64,000 nucleotides of DNA from Anisus vortex (lineage: Eukaryota; Mollusca; Gastropoda; Planorbidae): positions 27,230,822 to 27,294,821 of the forward strand of contig OX421507.1 in NCBI GenBank assembly GCA_949126835.1, in the 5' to 3' direction. The notes beneath the pieces are model-generated. The model was not told the DNA's origin, did not search any database, and saw only the letters and a program-made list of their open reading frames with translations. Of this stretch, positions 34,679 through 47,263 are shown piece after piece. Both the position numbers and the translations under genes were made by a program. The number at the start of each line of letters is the position of its first letter. Positions within the stretch are counted from its first letter, which is position 1.

Positions 34679-35420
34679 GGGAATTGTTTTTGTTTTCTTT
34701 ATTGTCAATTTCGAGGTGCAGTTTTGTTCATGTTTTTAAACTGTTGAGATACTTTCTGAATGCAGTAACGATAGCTTGTGTGTTTAATTTCGAATATTGC
34801 ATGTATTTCTAAGAAATAATATATGAGCTTGAGGTTACACACAGTGGCAACTTCTATTTGTGTGTGTGTGTGCGAAAGGCAACTCATATTCGTGTGTTAC
34901 CACATCGTAGCATTTGCGTCATAACATGTGCCCCCCCCCCCCTCCCACCAACTACCACGTTTACCTCCCCTTATCAAAGAACCACAGATTAATAATATAT
35001 TATGAATAGGACTACATTTAGAAAATAATAACGTGATGCCAATAAAAGAATTAGCTCTTGCTTCCCCCTTTTAAATTAAAGTATAACATTCAATATTAAA
35101 AAAAAAATTGATTATATTAAAATAACGAAAGGTACGTTCTCACTACCATTTTTATTGTAATAGTGTTATGTTATTTTTTTTCTCTGTCTTTTAACAAAAC
35201 ACATTGTAATCATTCGTTGTTCCGTCATTTTGACGGGCATAACCACTAGTATCAGACATATTAATACATCGAAAACTAGTTGAATTATAAAACACTTAAC
35301 ACATAATTGGGTTTAAATAAAAAATTATAGTATTATATAAACAAATTGTAGCATTCATTAACACAGTCAATAAAGAAGTAAAAACTAATTGACTTTCTAT
35401 GAGTTATGAAATGGGTAATG
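34679..35420. other. No gene seen
   Basis: AT-rich unique sequence with a poly-C run at about 34931-34942. No motif was recognised. Confidence 0.45.
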
Positions 35421-35503
35421 GTGACCGAGCGACAGCGCGTTCGACTGGCCTACCAAAGGTCTTGGGTTCGAATCCTGGTGGAGGCTAGCTACTTTACTTT
35501 AGT
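35421..35503 (+). mobile_element. SINE family S, head only
   Basis: GTGACCGAGCGACAGCGCGT, GGGTTCGAATCC and TGGTGGAGGCTAG, then an abrupt jump to the tail-like TACTTTACTTTA. Almost the whole body is deleted. Confidence 0.85.
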
Positions 35504-35980
35504 GTGTTTTATTAAAACTCCAACATAGTCCGATCTTTCTGAAAAAAAACACGAAAACATTAAAAACGATAAAGAAAAACAAAACACACACACACACACA
35601 CTCACAATATATACACACCAGTATTTATTCTTAATTACATCTCTTTGATAAGAAATGGCATGTATATATATCTATGTCAAATGATATTTAGCAAATGCTT
35701 CATTTATACATTAAACAAGTATTTTGGGCATTCGGTCAAAGACTATTCATTCCTAAACAGACTGTATAAAAATATATTTTCCTTACAACTTACAATGTAG
35801 ATTAAATTTTTTATAAAAAGGAGAGACAAAAAAGAGAAAAAATAAGTTTTTATCTTAATTTGTTTGACATAATAAATGTAGTATTAAGTCTAGACTAGTC
35901 TAAAGTCTAGTCATTTTGTTCTACTAGTCTACGAGTTATGTTTATTTTACAAAACAATAATAGTATCATTAGACTAATTA

Positions 35981-36090
35981 CCCGGCGGGCAGAATTTAGT
36001 CGTATTGACGGGGGAAAAAAACGTGTTTACCCCGTGTTATCGTGGATTCCACGTTTTCCCCCGTCGATACGACGTGGTGTGCCCGCTGGG
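35981..36090. mobile_element. Palindromic MITE, family M, copy 5
   Basis: The right arm CGTCGATACGACGTGGTGTG and GCCCGCTGGG are intact. The left arm has lost the ACCACG part (CCCGGCGGGCAGAATTTAGT). The inner pairing CGGGGGAAAAAAACGTG / CACGTTTTCCCCCG is strong. Confidence 0.9.
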
Positions 36091-37300
36091 AAATAACACA
36101 CGCTTTTAAACACAAACACATACAGCACATATTGCAGACCTAGTACATAATATAGAACAGACAACGCCCTACACACTATGTGCAGCCATCACACATACAA
36201 TGTATACACGTAACACACACATACACACGGTAAACATAGTACTCACAGTACATGTAGGCCTACCACACTAATCAGTCTGCACATACACAACGCAGTGTAC
36301 GCACACTCATATACAACACGCCCAGCACAGCCTTTCATCTTATAACGCGTTACTCAAATAAATAATATTCTTGAACTAAATTGAAGTTCATGGATTTAGT
36401 TGTGTATGTTACTGAAGTGTTTTGATTGTTAGAGGGTGGGGTTTGGGGGGAAAGACACGGAAACTAATGCACCGTCCTTCACCCCATTCCCATTCTTTTC
36501 GTGGAAAACTTTACATAAAAACTTTTCTTCTAAGAAGTTACTTTCTGTTCTCGTCCATCTGTTGTGTATGTCTTTTCCGAGTGTTACTGTTACACAAGTC
36601 GTGATTTAACAGTTATCTCATTTGATAAGGAAAAAAGGGTGGCCGCAGGAATTTAGATGATGTGGGTGGGGAGCCTGGTGTGGTCGTCAGCAGGGGGTGA
36701 GGCAGGGTCAAAGGAAGAGATCCCCAGGCAATGAAGCGAACGACAGCACCGGATACTCTTGCGCATTGAAATAGTTTTTCCGATAGGGAGTTTATATCCT
36801 AAGCGTTCAATACCGCACGCCTCCACTATCTTCATTTAGATTTCAGATTTAGTTTAAATATTAATGGGTGATGCATCTGTGAGAGTGTGCAAAATAGTTT
36901 AACCCTTTGAGACCAGTGCTAGTTTAATTTAAATGAAATCTATGATGAAAATTATGGGAAAATGTTTACGTTTCAATATATATACTTTCTTATGGGCTTA
37001 TTGTAAAACTTTCTCCTTCGCTCGTATCATTACGTGTTCAATGCTCATATTCGGGCCAAGGAAAAATTGATGAGGGTGCCACGTACATAATGTGTTCCGG
37101 GAGTTTTCAATGTCTCCACTTTAAATATCACTGCAGCCGGGATTGCTAACACGACACTCACACACAACTAAGCCGTTTGACATGCTTGCACTTGAGACGA
37201 GATCTAATTAACGTGACCGTTTTACATTGACCACTCGCTTATGTTCTTTTGTTGACCTTACTTGACTAATGAATATGTAAGTAGCCTTAGACCGTTGGTA
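36091..37300. other. No gene seen
   Basis: A CA-rich stretch (36100-36320) and unique sequence. The 60-codon frames at 36422-36604 and 36835-36653 lack family motifs. Confidence 0.45.
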
Positions 37301-37382
37301 CACTTTATAGTCTGGTACTGGAAGGTTTAGACAAGTACCACCACTTTATAGTCTGGTACTGGAAGGTTTAGACAAGTACCAC
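37301..37382. repeat. 41-bp perfect tandem duplication
   Basis: CACTTTATAGTCTGGTACTG and the next 21 bases are repeated exactly once with no spacer. A GA microsatellite follows at about 37430-37456. Confidence 0.95.
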
Positions 37383-37426
37383 CACTTGTTGAAAACGTGT
37401 CTATAGAAGAGCTAAGTTCCTTGGAT

Positions 37427-37468
<42 letters not shown>

Positions 37469-38229
37469 GGGGGTAGAGATTTGTGAGTACCAGGATATGA
37501 CGCTATTATTGTGACGTCTATACAGTAAACAAACATGAGTTTGTAGACCAGTAGCGTAGTTAAGATAACATAAAACATAACATAAAAAAGATGTTTGCTA
37601 TTAATAACATCTATGTTTGTCTTATTATTACATGGTTACATGGGCCACACAATATTGTTATCCAAAATGTACATGTCCTTACTTCCTTAGGTCTTGCTAG
37701 CTTTTGGGTAGTTCCTTTAATTTACTCGAGGTTGCATTGCATTTAGTGCCTTACTTGAAAGTTACTTGTAGTACTTTATTTGTAATACAATCTTTGTAGC
37801 GCTTTACTGGTAGTCCCTTACACTATGTTGCGTTATAACTATAAGTGATACTTAACTTGTGGTATCTTAATTGTGATGCATTATTTGGAGTGCCATACTC
37901 TCTCTCTCTCTCTCTTTCTATCTTTTCCTCCTGATCTATATAAATGTGTATTAATTATAAATTAAAAGTATTAATGCCGTTTCTCCCTTATTGTAAAATC
38001 TTTCTTGTATAATAAAATAAAAAGTAAAAACTCTTCGGCGACGGAAGTTGCATATAACCAGTACAGACTTTTATAAAAACCTAACCATTATGGACGCTTC
38101 TTCATTGTAAGGCCAATGTTGGGAAAACGTAAACCCATTCTGAAAACAGCATTAATCCTTCTTAAGAATGCATCAGTTTCTCCCTCTGATACCATCATCG
38201 TCAACTCCGTCATCTGTGATGGGAGACGA
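37383..38229. other. No gene seen
   Basis: AT-rich unique sequence with short GA and CT runs. Confidence 0.4.
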
Positions 38230-38592
38230 GTAAGGTGGAGACCGGCTCTAGGGTTTTTGACGCCCTCTGCGAAAACAAATTCTGCGATATCATTAAAGTG
38301 CCTTCGGTTGGGAGAAACTGAGTAGTGTTATGGCATACTTTCCTATTTTCTAAGACAAGTTAAATAAAATACCCTTCGCCTTTCATTACCTAGTAATTCG
38401 TCTGCCTATGCTAGTAGCTCGCAGAAGTCAAAACTTTAATTTAGTTTTTAATTTTAAACCCTTAAATTAAAAAAAAAATCCTCAATTACGCCCCCCCCCC
38501 CCCAAAAAAAAAAATAATATAAAAATATAAATTATATTTTGCGCCCTAGGCGGCTGACAAGTTTGTCTATATGGATGATCCGGCCCTAAGTG
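38230..38592. mobile_element. Possible decayed hAT-type element with CCGGCCCTA ends
   Basis: GACCGGCTCTAGGGTTTTTG near 38239 and TGCGCCCTAGGCGGCTGACA with ATCCGGCCCTAAGTGG near 38540-38592 resemble the two sides of a widespread non-autonomous element with GGGCCGGCCCTA ends. The ends are damaged and no duplication was found. Confidence 0.4.
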
Positions 38593-38963
38593 GAGGTTTC
38601 GATCTGGCTGAGTCTTAGGAAAACCCTAGTACACATATACAGTATTTATATGCAAGTGCATTTGTATGTATACTCTCCAGTGAAGAATACGGCTAATAAA
38701 ATTAGGTTGAGAAAGGTAGATGGCAGAATATGTTTCACGTCTAAGCACGTAGTACATAAAATATTTCAACAGGTGTTTATTTTTGTTGTACAACTTTGCG
38801 GTTGTAGGTCACGGGGTCACAATGTTACGTTTTTTTTTTTGTTGTGGTTGTTTTTGTAATGAAAATATAAGCTACTATTGTCTTTACTAGTATTCTCTAT
38901 TTAAATTGAAACAGTCTAATAACTTTTCTGTATCGGTTTTCTATCTAACTAAAAATTATAGTA

Positions 38964-39210
38964 TAATAGTATCCCGTCGGGCCAAATTGATCCATAGAAT
39001 TGTTTACTGTGGCCACGGCATACTAGGTGATTGTGTAGCCACCACTATGCACAGCTGTCTTTTCTTTACCCCAACTAAGGTCAAGTACCCATCAGAGCTG
39101 AATAGACCGAGGGACATCCTCCAGACCCGGGGAAAAAAATCTTAGCCGTCATCAGGATTCGAACCCAGGACCTCCGGTGCGTAAGTCGAACGCGCTGCCG
39201 CTCGTACCTT
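38964..39210 (-). mobile_element. SINE family S, near full length
   Basis: The minus-strand head GAGCGGCAGCGCGTTCGACT and B box GGGTTCGAATCC (about 39168-39157) are followed by CAGCTCTGATGGGTACTTGA, TTGGGGTAAAG and CGTGGCCACAGTAAAC. The segment carrying GAACGCTGCTTCACC is missing. Confidence 0.85.
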
Positions 39211-40374
39211 CGAGTCGCTACTTGACCAATCAATTCCCGTGTTACTGCCATTTACATGCTTGCTGTTTCAGGTGTGTGTGTAAGCCTTTCTTTGTTAAAC
39301 ATGGGAGTACATTGAAAATATGGCATACAATCTGGTTTAAAATAGAACAATCAAAATGAAATGATACAATTAATAAACAAGTATCTCACTCTTGGATCAA
39401 GAAGTAATTGTATGTGTACTAGGGGTTTCTCCAGAGCTTCATATTTCAAAACTTTTTTATTCACTTTGGCTTCCTTTCTCTTTTTTTTCACTCAAGCTCT
39501 CTCCCTCTTTCTGTCTATGTCATTCTGACTTCTTTTCTCGATCGCTCTTTCGTTGTATTTGTGTATTGTTTAATATATACTCAGACATCGCTCTGTCAGT
39601 GTTACCAATTGTCTTAACATCTATGTATCCTGTTTATTAACTGCCTCAAGAATATATTCCACGGCGAATGGGCGACGTCCGGTTTCTGACAATGGAGATG
39701 AAAGGGCTGGAGTAGGGGTTTCAAATTCACAAATCACATTTTATATACATAGTTCATTTGTAGTTGTGTTGATTTACTTATTTTAAATTTTCAAATATTA
39801 GCTAGAAGATTATTGACTTGAGAAAGGGGCGCAAGATGTTTTGCAACATTCCCCCAACTGGAGCCCAATACTGTCGGCGTTAATGCTACTGTGTCCGGAA
39901 ACCCCTAAGAGGCTCCTAAGTACAAGGGACTTTGTGCCCCCCCCCCTTTCCTGTTTTATTTGCTTTTCAGAATATCAACACGAATACAACATACACTGAA
40001 CCTTGATTTGATCAGATGACATCGTGTGTGAAAAATTAATGCTAAATTTAAAATCCCATTAGAGTTACTATGCATTGAGGCCGAATGGGTGTCGTAATAT
40101 GCGTTTTCAAGTATCCAAGCATATGTTTAGACATGGACATTGCTTCTGTGTCGAAAACACGTGTATTTTTATTTCTTTGCTTTAATTGTTAATCTTGCCC
40201 TGGGTAACCCAATGCCTGTTTTCATAACATTCTGTTTGCTTTATGCTTTCAACCAAAATATAGATCTACTACTGTTTTGTGTATGTACACAGTGAATATA
40301 AAAACAAAACAAAACAAAAACAATTATAAGCCAGGGATCCGTGAAAAAGAGATATATGTTACAGGCCCCTGTCT
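39211..40374. other. No gene seen
   Basis: Unique AT-rich sequence. The 82-codon plus frame at 39392-39640 is hydrophobic and Ser-rich from CT-rich DNA, with no recognised motif. Confidence 0.45.
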
Positions 40375-40382
40375 GTCTAGGT

Positions 40383-41136
40383 CATAGGTTCTCAACCTTT
40401 TTCGGCTCACCGCCCCCTTTTACATTTTTTTTCCGCTCACCGCCCCCCAACTTAATTTTAGCGGAAACGTTTGTTAATTAAAGGGAGATAATTAACCCTT
40501 TTCATTTGAGGTAATATTTAAATTTGTTTTTCTTTCATAAAAAACTTAATGGCTTGCATTTATAACTTTGAAATGATATGATAGAACTGTAAAAATTATT
40601 TGAAAATTATATAAATATTATATGACTAAAAAATTTATATGAATATTTTCAAACTTTTTAATAACTACCCAGTTTGTATAATTACTACGTATCTATACAG
40701 CTCAGCTATTGTGGTTACCTCTTTACAAATGATTCAAACGCTTTAAAGGACATCTCGGTAATACGAATAAAATTAGTAATAGTAACCGATGTTAAGGCGA
40801 CAGTCCGGTGAAACAACCATAAGACGAGGCGGCCGCATAACATATTTGCTAAATACTGACCCTCTACTTCATCGAAAAGTGATTGCGATTCTTATTTGTT
40901 CAATAATATGTATGCCTACTGTTGGGGGATATCAGATATTTAGAGCACTTGCGTTTACATCATATTTCATCCAAAAACTACGATTCAAATAGCTGAGTTG
41001 TTGAAATTATAGCAGGTACATATGTACCGCCCACTTGCCCTTCATCGCCCCCCAATCGCCCCCGGGAATGTTATCGCCCCCCTAAAGCTTCTCATCGCCC
41101 CCTGGGGGGCGATATCGCCCCCGTTGAGAACCTATG
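40383..41136. mobile_element. hAT non-autonomous element, second family, 754 bp
   Basis: The ends CATAGGTTCTCAAC and GTTGAGAACCTATG are perfect inverted copies. The flanks are both GTCTAGGT (40375-40382 and 41137-41144), an exact 8-bp duplication. Subterminal repeats CACCGCCCCC at the left and many ATCGCCCCC words at the right are typical binding-site arrays of hAT elements. The interior (about 40470-40720) matches 8440-8720. The 67-codon frame at 40789-40992 has no transposase motif. Confidence 0.9.
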
Positions 41137-42685
41137 GTCTAGGTCATCTAGGTTGTCCTGTTAACCGAGTTGACTAATCTAAATGAAAGTTATGGGCCTA
41201 TATATGTATCAAGGTAACCTCATTTTATTTTATCCTTACATTTTGTCGTCTTAATTAAATACACTTGAAAGCCAGAAATTAAGGGGCTAGAAAACAGTTT
41301 GCTTGACATTTTATATAAATATTATGGCGTAATGTTTTGGTCATGTATTTAGTGATGGCGTTGCATTGTTTTTTGTCTGATGTACGATGTTCCGTTTTGG
41401 TCAGATTTATATTCAACTGTCACTCTTGTTTTTATTTTATAAACTATACATTTAGATCTGATTGAGATTTGACAAAGAGATGTATAGTTTATCAATCGAT
41501 CGATCAATCTATCAATCTATTGATATAGCTAGCAATTTAGCAATCTACCTTATCTATCATTTATCTAATCTGCATCAATCAATATATCTTTCAATCAATC
41601 TATACAGCCAGTCAGACATTAATCCACCACTCACCGAAATATATAAAAAATATTTTAACTCATTTTAAAACTTATTGACAATAAGTAGTGTATGGCGCTC
41701 AAGTCAGGAATGGTACTGACTATTGTCAGTTATTATAGCTAGATATATACAATGGTATTTTTTGTTGTAAGCGATGCAAACAGTGTTATAACAAACACAC
41801 ATTAACTTTAAAAGAAAATCTAATTATCATTACACATTCTATTAAACATGAAAATGACCCGTATATGAATCCTTCGATCTTATCTTAACTTAGGCCTATA
41901 TATTATGAATCCTACGATCTTATAAGTACATACTTATAAGAAACGCATTCTTAAGTACTTTTTTTTTAAAATACTACTGTAGCTTGTTAACTGTTTGCAT
42001 TTCGTTTCATCAAACTTTAATGCACATTAATCACATTCTTAGCATACTTTTTAAAACTGTGTCTTTGAAATAGTATGTTTAATACAAAATAAAATCTCCA
42101 CAAACTTCTAATAAAATAATGCAAGAAAATACAATAACCTTTGTTTACATTTCTCTTTGTTATTATTATTACGACATTCTTGTCTGCAATGTTTTGATTA
42201 CACTTTTAATACAACGGCACTCGATCAAACTAAACATACAGCTCAGCGTTTGTAGGTCAGTGACTTGTACAAAGAAAAGGGGGGGGGGTTGGGGAGGAAG
42301 GTATAAGAAATAAAACAAAAACAAGGAAAAACGAACAAAGAAAAAAACAATAAACAAACACAGAAAAACATAAATGATGTAGATTCACTTATCTTCAAGT
42401 TACGCATGACAAATTCACAGCTGAAAAATAGCGATTTTTTATTAATCGTTGCTTTGAAGGGGCTATTAAAATGTCCATTATTTTTTTGAGCGTTCGTAAA
42501 ACCACGAGAGCCTGAAAAACTTACTGTATTATCAGCTTCATTAGGCAAAGGCGAAGACAGGGTTTCAGTAAATGTGTGTGGGGAGACGGGGGGGGGGGGG
42601 AATAAATAGTGAAACGTAAGGCCTCAACATCACTTTATATTGGCCCAATATTCTGCCAACATTTAAATCTTAGTCCAATGCTGGA
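41137..42685. other. No gene seen
   Basis: AT-rich sequence with an ATCAATCTATC simple repeat (41490-41600) and poly-G runs at 42280-42288 and 42589-42600. No exon-like frame was seen. Confidence 0.45.
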
Positions 42686-42830
42686 CGGGTCAAGGTGACC
42701 AAGCAACGTTCTGCTGCCGTACGGAAGGTTCTGGGTTCGAATCCTGGTGATGGTTAGGATTTGTTCCCGGTACTAGGGGATTAATCTACCCGTTGTGATG
42801 GCCACAGTTTAGTCAAACGGGAAATTAACT
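42686..42830 (+). mobile_element. SINE family S, partial
   Basis: AAGGTTCTGGGTTCGAATCC, CTACCCGTTGTGATGG and GCCACAG identify the head and part of the body. The AAAGTAAAGGCGG segment and the tail are lost. Confidence 0.75.
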
Positions 42831-43065
42831 ACTGCTGGACCTATATCGCATCAAAATAGCGTGATATAAGGGAGGTTAGGTGCAAAAAGTGCAATGTAAG
42901 AAGAGTAATAGCTGGCGTAATCTAAACTAGTCCACAATTTCGACCTTTTACCAAAACCTAATAGGCCTACTTTATTTAATTATCATCGATTGAATCGTAC
43001 GTGAACTCAAAAGTTTTAATGCCCACTCTCTGCGTGGACACACATTTATTTATCACAATTACATA

Positions 43066-43405
43066 TCTTATTTTATATTTTATATACGCTCCTTCTATAA
43101 AAAAAAAAAAAATTCGCCCTACGTTTATCCATGATCTGAGTCTAGTCTTTCATTTTTACGGGTGTTTTTTTTTTTACTGATGTGAAGTACTGGTTTTCCT
43201 GGGTTTTTTTCAGGCAACCCATTCCAGGCTCGGATGCCACTCGGGAAGAAAGAGTACTTATGTGCATTTGTTCTCGCATTTAAGAAATTGTTTTGTCTTT
43301 ATGTTTATCTGAGCTTTGCGACAGGTTGATTTTGTGTTGTATTTCTAAATTAGAGTTTAATGCCTTATGTATTATTACTACTTTACTATTTGCCCTTCTG
43401 TCCTA
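43066..43405 (-). mobile_element. Jockey/CR1-like LINE 3' end
   Basis: The plus-strand text has CGCTCCTTCTAT (UTR hairpin with an A-run inserted), AACCCATTCC, GATGCCACTCGGGAAGAAAG and TTGCCCTTCTGTCCT, matching the other minus-strand copies. Confidence 0.85.
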
Positions 43406-43480
43406 AAGAAAGATTCGGTGGGCGTTGTGCTGGCTACACAATCCTAAATTTGTTAACTTTGCTTCAAAACATCTTTTGGA
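43406..43480 (+). mobile_element. SINE family S, short tail-side fragment
   Basis: GGTGGGCGTTGTGCTGGCTA and CACAATCCTA match the body; the following GCTTCAAAACATCTTTTGG is a decayed tail. It abuts the LINE copy. Confidence 0.55.
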
Positions 43481-43777
43481 CCATTGATAAAAATATTGCC
43501 TATGTATGTGCGTGTTGTGGGATATAATAAGCTGGTCATGGGGGTAACCTGTGTATTGAACTAGCTGCCCACCTACCTAATTGTGTAAAATATACCCATT
43601 GATCTAACTATCAATGTGATTATTGAAATTATTGGGTATAGTTGAAAGAGAATAGTAAAGTGTTATCTCTTCGCCTTCTCACGACTTATTGATTTCAACG
43701 CAGACACAGATTATATAGGTCACTGTGTACTACAGTGAGGCGTGAGGCTGATTCTTTTACTTTGGTATCTTTTTCGC

Positions 43778-43833
43778 TGACTCCAGGATGCCTGCTTCAG
43801 TTGCATGACTCCAGGATGCCTGCTTCAGTTGCA
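43778..43833. repeat. 28-bp perfect tandem duplication
   Basis: TGACTCCAGGATGCCTGCTT plus CAGTTGCA occurs twice in a row. Confidence 0.95.
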
Positions 43834-44019
43834 TGACCTTTACAAGGTGTAAACTTTAAAAGTTAACTAAAAAAAAAACAATTGAAAAGGACGTTGGATG
43901 TCATTGTGGCTGCCTTTGGTCCATATCCTGATCAAACGATGAATAGATAAATCTTGACGTAAATCATTTTCAAGTGTTGCTTTAAATCTTCTGTGAATCT
44001 TCATTTAAATCTTGTGTAA

Positions 44020-45420
44020 ATACTGCAGTACATTTCGTTACAATCTTGCAACATATCTTGCACATATATTGCTGGAAATCTCGTACAAATATTGCTGCAC
44101 ATTATTACAAGGCAATTTATTCACTATAATAAATCATGGATGAGACCTTCCATTTATATCACACAAGTATAATTATAATTTATAATGTTATTACGGCTAG
44201 AGTCCCCATTCAGTTTATGAAAATAATAGTTATAGTGTTGTTATTGTTAGCGTGAGTATCCTTGTATTTAGTGAAGATCTTATTTGCTCAATCTAAAATT
44301 TGTTTATAGTAGTCTAGAGTATTCCTGGTTCTTCGTAATCCCCTGGTAATTCACATAACGTAGTTTAGAGTTTTCAGTTGATTTTACTTCATGTATAATT
44401 ATTTTTGGCTCATATTATACAGCAAGAACCACGATGTTGAGTTGTAGTGTAGGTTATTAAAATAGTTATATAAATACTACACATACACACATGTATATAA
44501 CTTTGATATATTGACGTTAACCAAGTTGTGTAGAAAGCAACGATAAATTTGGTTTAATTTACAAAATCAATCCAGTAGGAATCCAAATAATATTATATAC
44601 ACAGTTAAGAAATACACATATTCCAATTAGTAATGAATATCTTCAATGAACATATAGCATTGTAGCTAATAGTAGAATAATGAAGAATATTCCATAATAC
44701 AAATCAAATAGGAACGAGACTCAGAGCTTAGAATCTTAGATGTTATTCGATCGACTGCACGCCAAGAACTAAACTAAAAATGTGCGTGGTTTCGCGTAGA
44801 ACATTTTATTACGATCCGATATTGTCACCAAATACATGAGAGTACATTATAATATATAGTAAAATATTACCATTCAATGAAGTATCCGATTACCATTGAT
44901 TATTGACATCATCCGCCATCTTGTCCGGACCACTAGATTGGAAATCCCAGATAACCTCATTACACGGGTGTCAAGCGACCTTGGCATGCTGCATGCGTGA
45001 TCGGATAATGTCTTTTATTAAGGTTAAAGAAAAACAATCGTTCTAATTAAATTGGGGAAAACCTAAGACCTTGGTCTAAGAAATGTTTTGTATCGCTTTT
45101 ACGGCAATTCGGATAATGATAAGTATTGGTTTATTAACAATGTAATGTATGAAATTTACGTTTCGTAACAACATCTTGTACAAATAGGCCTACTGCTGCA
45201 AATCGTGAACATATGTTGCTGCAAATCTTGTACAAATAGTGCTGCACATCTTGTACAAATAGGCCTACTGATGCAAATCGTGAACATATATTGCTACAAA
45301 TCTTGTACAAATATTGGTGCAAATCTTGTACAAATATTGCTGCAAACCTTGTACAAATATTGCTGCAAATCGTGCTCAAATCTCGCAGTAAACGTTGTAC
45401 AAATCAAACCGTGAACATTG
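44020..45420. repeat. Degenerate 21-bp TCTTGTACAAATATTGCTGCA repeats in two blocks
   Basis: Units close to AAATCTTGTACAAATATTGC occur at about 44040-44110 and more densely at 45165-45420. The intervening kilobase is AT-rich and unremarkable. The frames over the second block (Lys-Ile-Cys-Ser-Asn-Ile-Cys repeats) are repeat artefacts. Confidence 0.8.
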
Positions 45421-45956
45421 GATATGTTTTGCTGTGAACATCGCCGTTTTCAAATGTATATACATATTTGTGAATATTGTATTACCCTCGCATGAAATTT
45501 TAAGAAAATACTGAAATAAGGTTACAGAAAATCTTGCAATAAATCTAGCAGTAAATCTTTTGAAAACTTAAAAGTAACATTGATTTTTGATTTCCAACAT
45601 GTGCGTAGGCCTCTTTGATTTTAGCATGTTGATCTACACGTTTACATTAATTGTGTTTATAGGCTACAATTCTTTGCTTTGTCTCAATTCAATATAGCTA
45701 GTTATTGTACTCGTGGAGTTATAGAAGCTAACTAAAACGTCAGCCTGATATCACAGAACTCCGTAAACGATAGCATTGCCATGTGAAGTATTGTATTTGA
45801 CTTTGCTGTGTTTTCACTAAGTCCTGGATTATGTCGCATTGTTCTGGGGTGTAACCAGATAGCCACGAGTCCTGTGTGGGATGTGTTTTTCTTGTAGAGG
45901 ATTTTTATGCCTGGGCGTAAATATTTCTGTAAAGGAATAAGATACCACGTGTCTTT

Positions 45957-46020
45957 ATGGCGACCCAGGAAGAATGTCAGAATGGCTTCAGAGAAATCAA
46001 GAACCGGAAGTTATGGTGTG
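45957..46020 (+). CDS. Candidate first coding exon of the adaptor-like gene
   Basis: An ATG in CTTTATGG opens a 64-nt frame (M-A-T-Q-E-E-C-Q, about 21 residues) that ends exactly before GTATGT, a plausible splice donor. One base (G) is left over, and the next known exon at 55130 begins with two bases (AG), so the phases fit and give GAG (Glu) at the junction. Against this: the exon is very short, another ATG in a different frame lies inside it, and the two candidate exons are 9 kb apart with a retrotransposon between them. This is a guess supported only by phase and splice signal. Confidence 0.25.
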
Positions 46021-46084
46021 GTATGTATCTTGATAGCTAATAAACTTGGTTCTCTGCGTGATTGTATCTGAAATGAGAACCAGA

Positions 46085-46127
46085 AAGAGAGAGAGCTTGA
46101 AGATGGAGAAGAGGGGAGTGATGAAAT

Positions 46128-46158
<31 letters not shown>

Positions 46159-46200
46159 AGGGAGGAAACTCAGGAAAGAGAGAGCGAGCATGAAAGAGAG
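46085..46200. repeat. GA-rich microsatellite
   Basis: Imperfect AGAGAGAG and GATAGAGA runs. Confidence 0.85.
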
Positions 46201-46229
46201 TTTTGAACCAATTTCAGAAAGACTTAGGA

Positions 46230-46440
46230 ATAAAAATGTCACTTTCTCCTTGAGTGGTATCTAATCATGGAATGGGTTGCCTGACCAAAGATAAGCCAAC
46301 TACTGAACATCATTTAAAATCTTACTAAAAAAGAAAAAGACTAGACTCAAACAATGGATAAGCGTAAGGCGCAATCATTTTCTTTTTAGAAGGAGCGTCT
46401 GTAACAAATAAGAACCTTCCTGATAACACTTTTTTAAAAT
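46230..46440 (+). mobile_element. Jockey/CR1-like LINE 3' end
   Basis: CTTGAGTGGTATCTAATCAT, GGAATGGGTTGCCTGACC and the UTR hairpin with GAAGGAGCGTCTGTAACAAA, ending AATAAGAACC. Confidence 0.85.
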
Positions 46441-47263
46441 AAAACAACATAATAATAAAAAAAACGCAACAATTTTACTAAGTACATTTTTGCATAAATT
46501 TCAGTCTTGCTTGGCTTTATCTCGTGCATACAAAGTGATTATAGGTTGAGAATTTTTCAAATGTGGTAAAATTTGTAAAGTGGAAGGTTATAGAAATAGA
46601 ATCAAAACTCTTCACTTGTAGATATTATGAAGATTGTTTTGAACAATTTGAATTGCCCCACTCAGTCCAATCTATATTTTTTTAATTTTTTTTTTCTCAG
46701 AAACAAATTATGGTATTATTTGTATCTCAGAAAAAAACTAGAGTGTTATTTGTATTTTAGAAACAGACGAGGCCTATAGAAAGAAACTATAGTATTATTT
46801 AAAAGGCATGCACATTTTGTGTGTGTGAAAAAAAAGAAAAAAAAGAAATTGGAGTCTGGTCCTACCTGTGTGTTAATTCTTGTCACCTGAGAATGTTTCT
46901 CTTCGACCCACATTTGCGTAAAGTATCCTGGTGAGTTTGAAACTTGTTAGTTCACGTTTCAATTTCCCGCCAGATATCGTATTCAGTACTGCATTTAGTG
47001 TTATTGTATGGCATGATATGCCCGAATATCACAATGGCAGCTGTGTGTTTGTTGACTACTTTATTCAGAGAATCAATCTGATGCAAACACGCATTTGCCT
47101 GGAAGACTTCCTTGATATTGTTATTTGTATTTGAATTTCGCATTGACATAACAAAAGAGAATGAGATAGAAAAAGTAGAATACAGACGCAGATAAACTAA
47201 AGAACAAATGAATTATAAACGTATAGTCGTGTGCTATTAAAATATAGTCTTATATAAAGAAGT
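46441..47263. other. No gene seen
   Basis: AT-rich unique sequence. The frames at 46931-47134 and 47149-46952 overlap on opposite strands and have no motifs. Confidence 0.45.

Noticed and set aside
45134..45414. Cys-containing repeat proteins on both strands
   Set aside because: Degenerate 21-bp tandem repeat, open in opposite strands at once.
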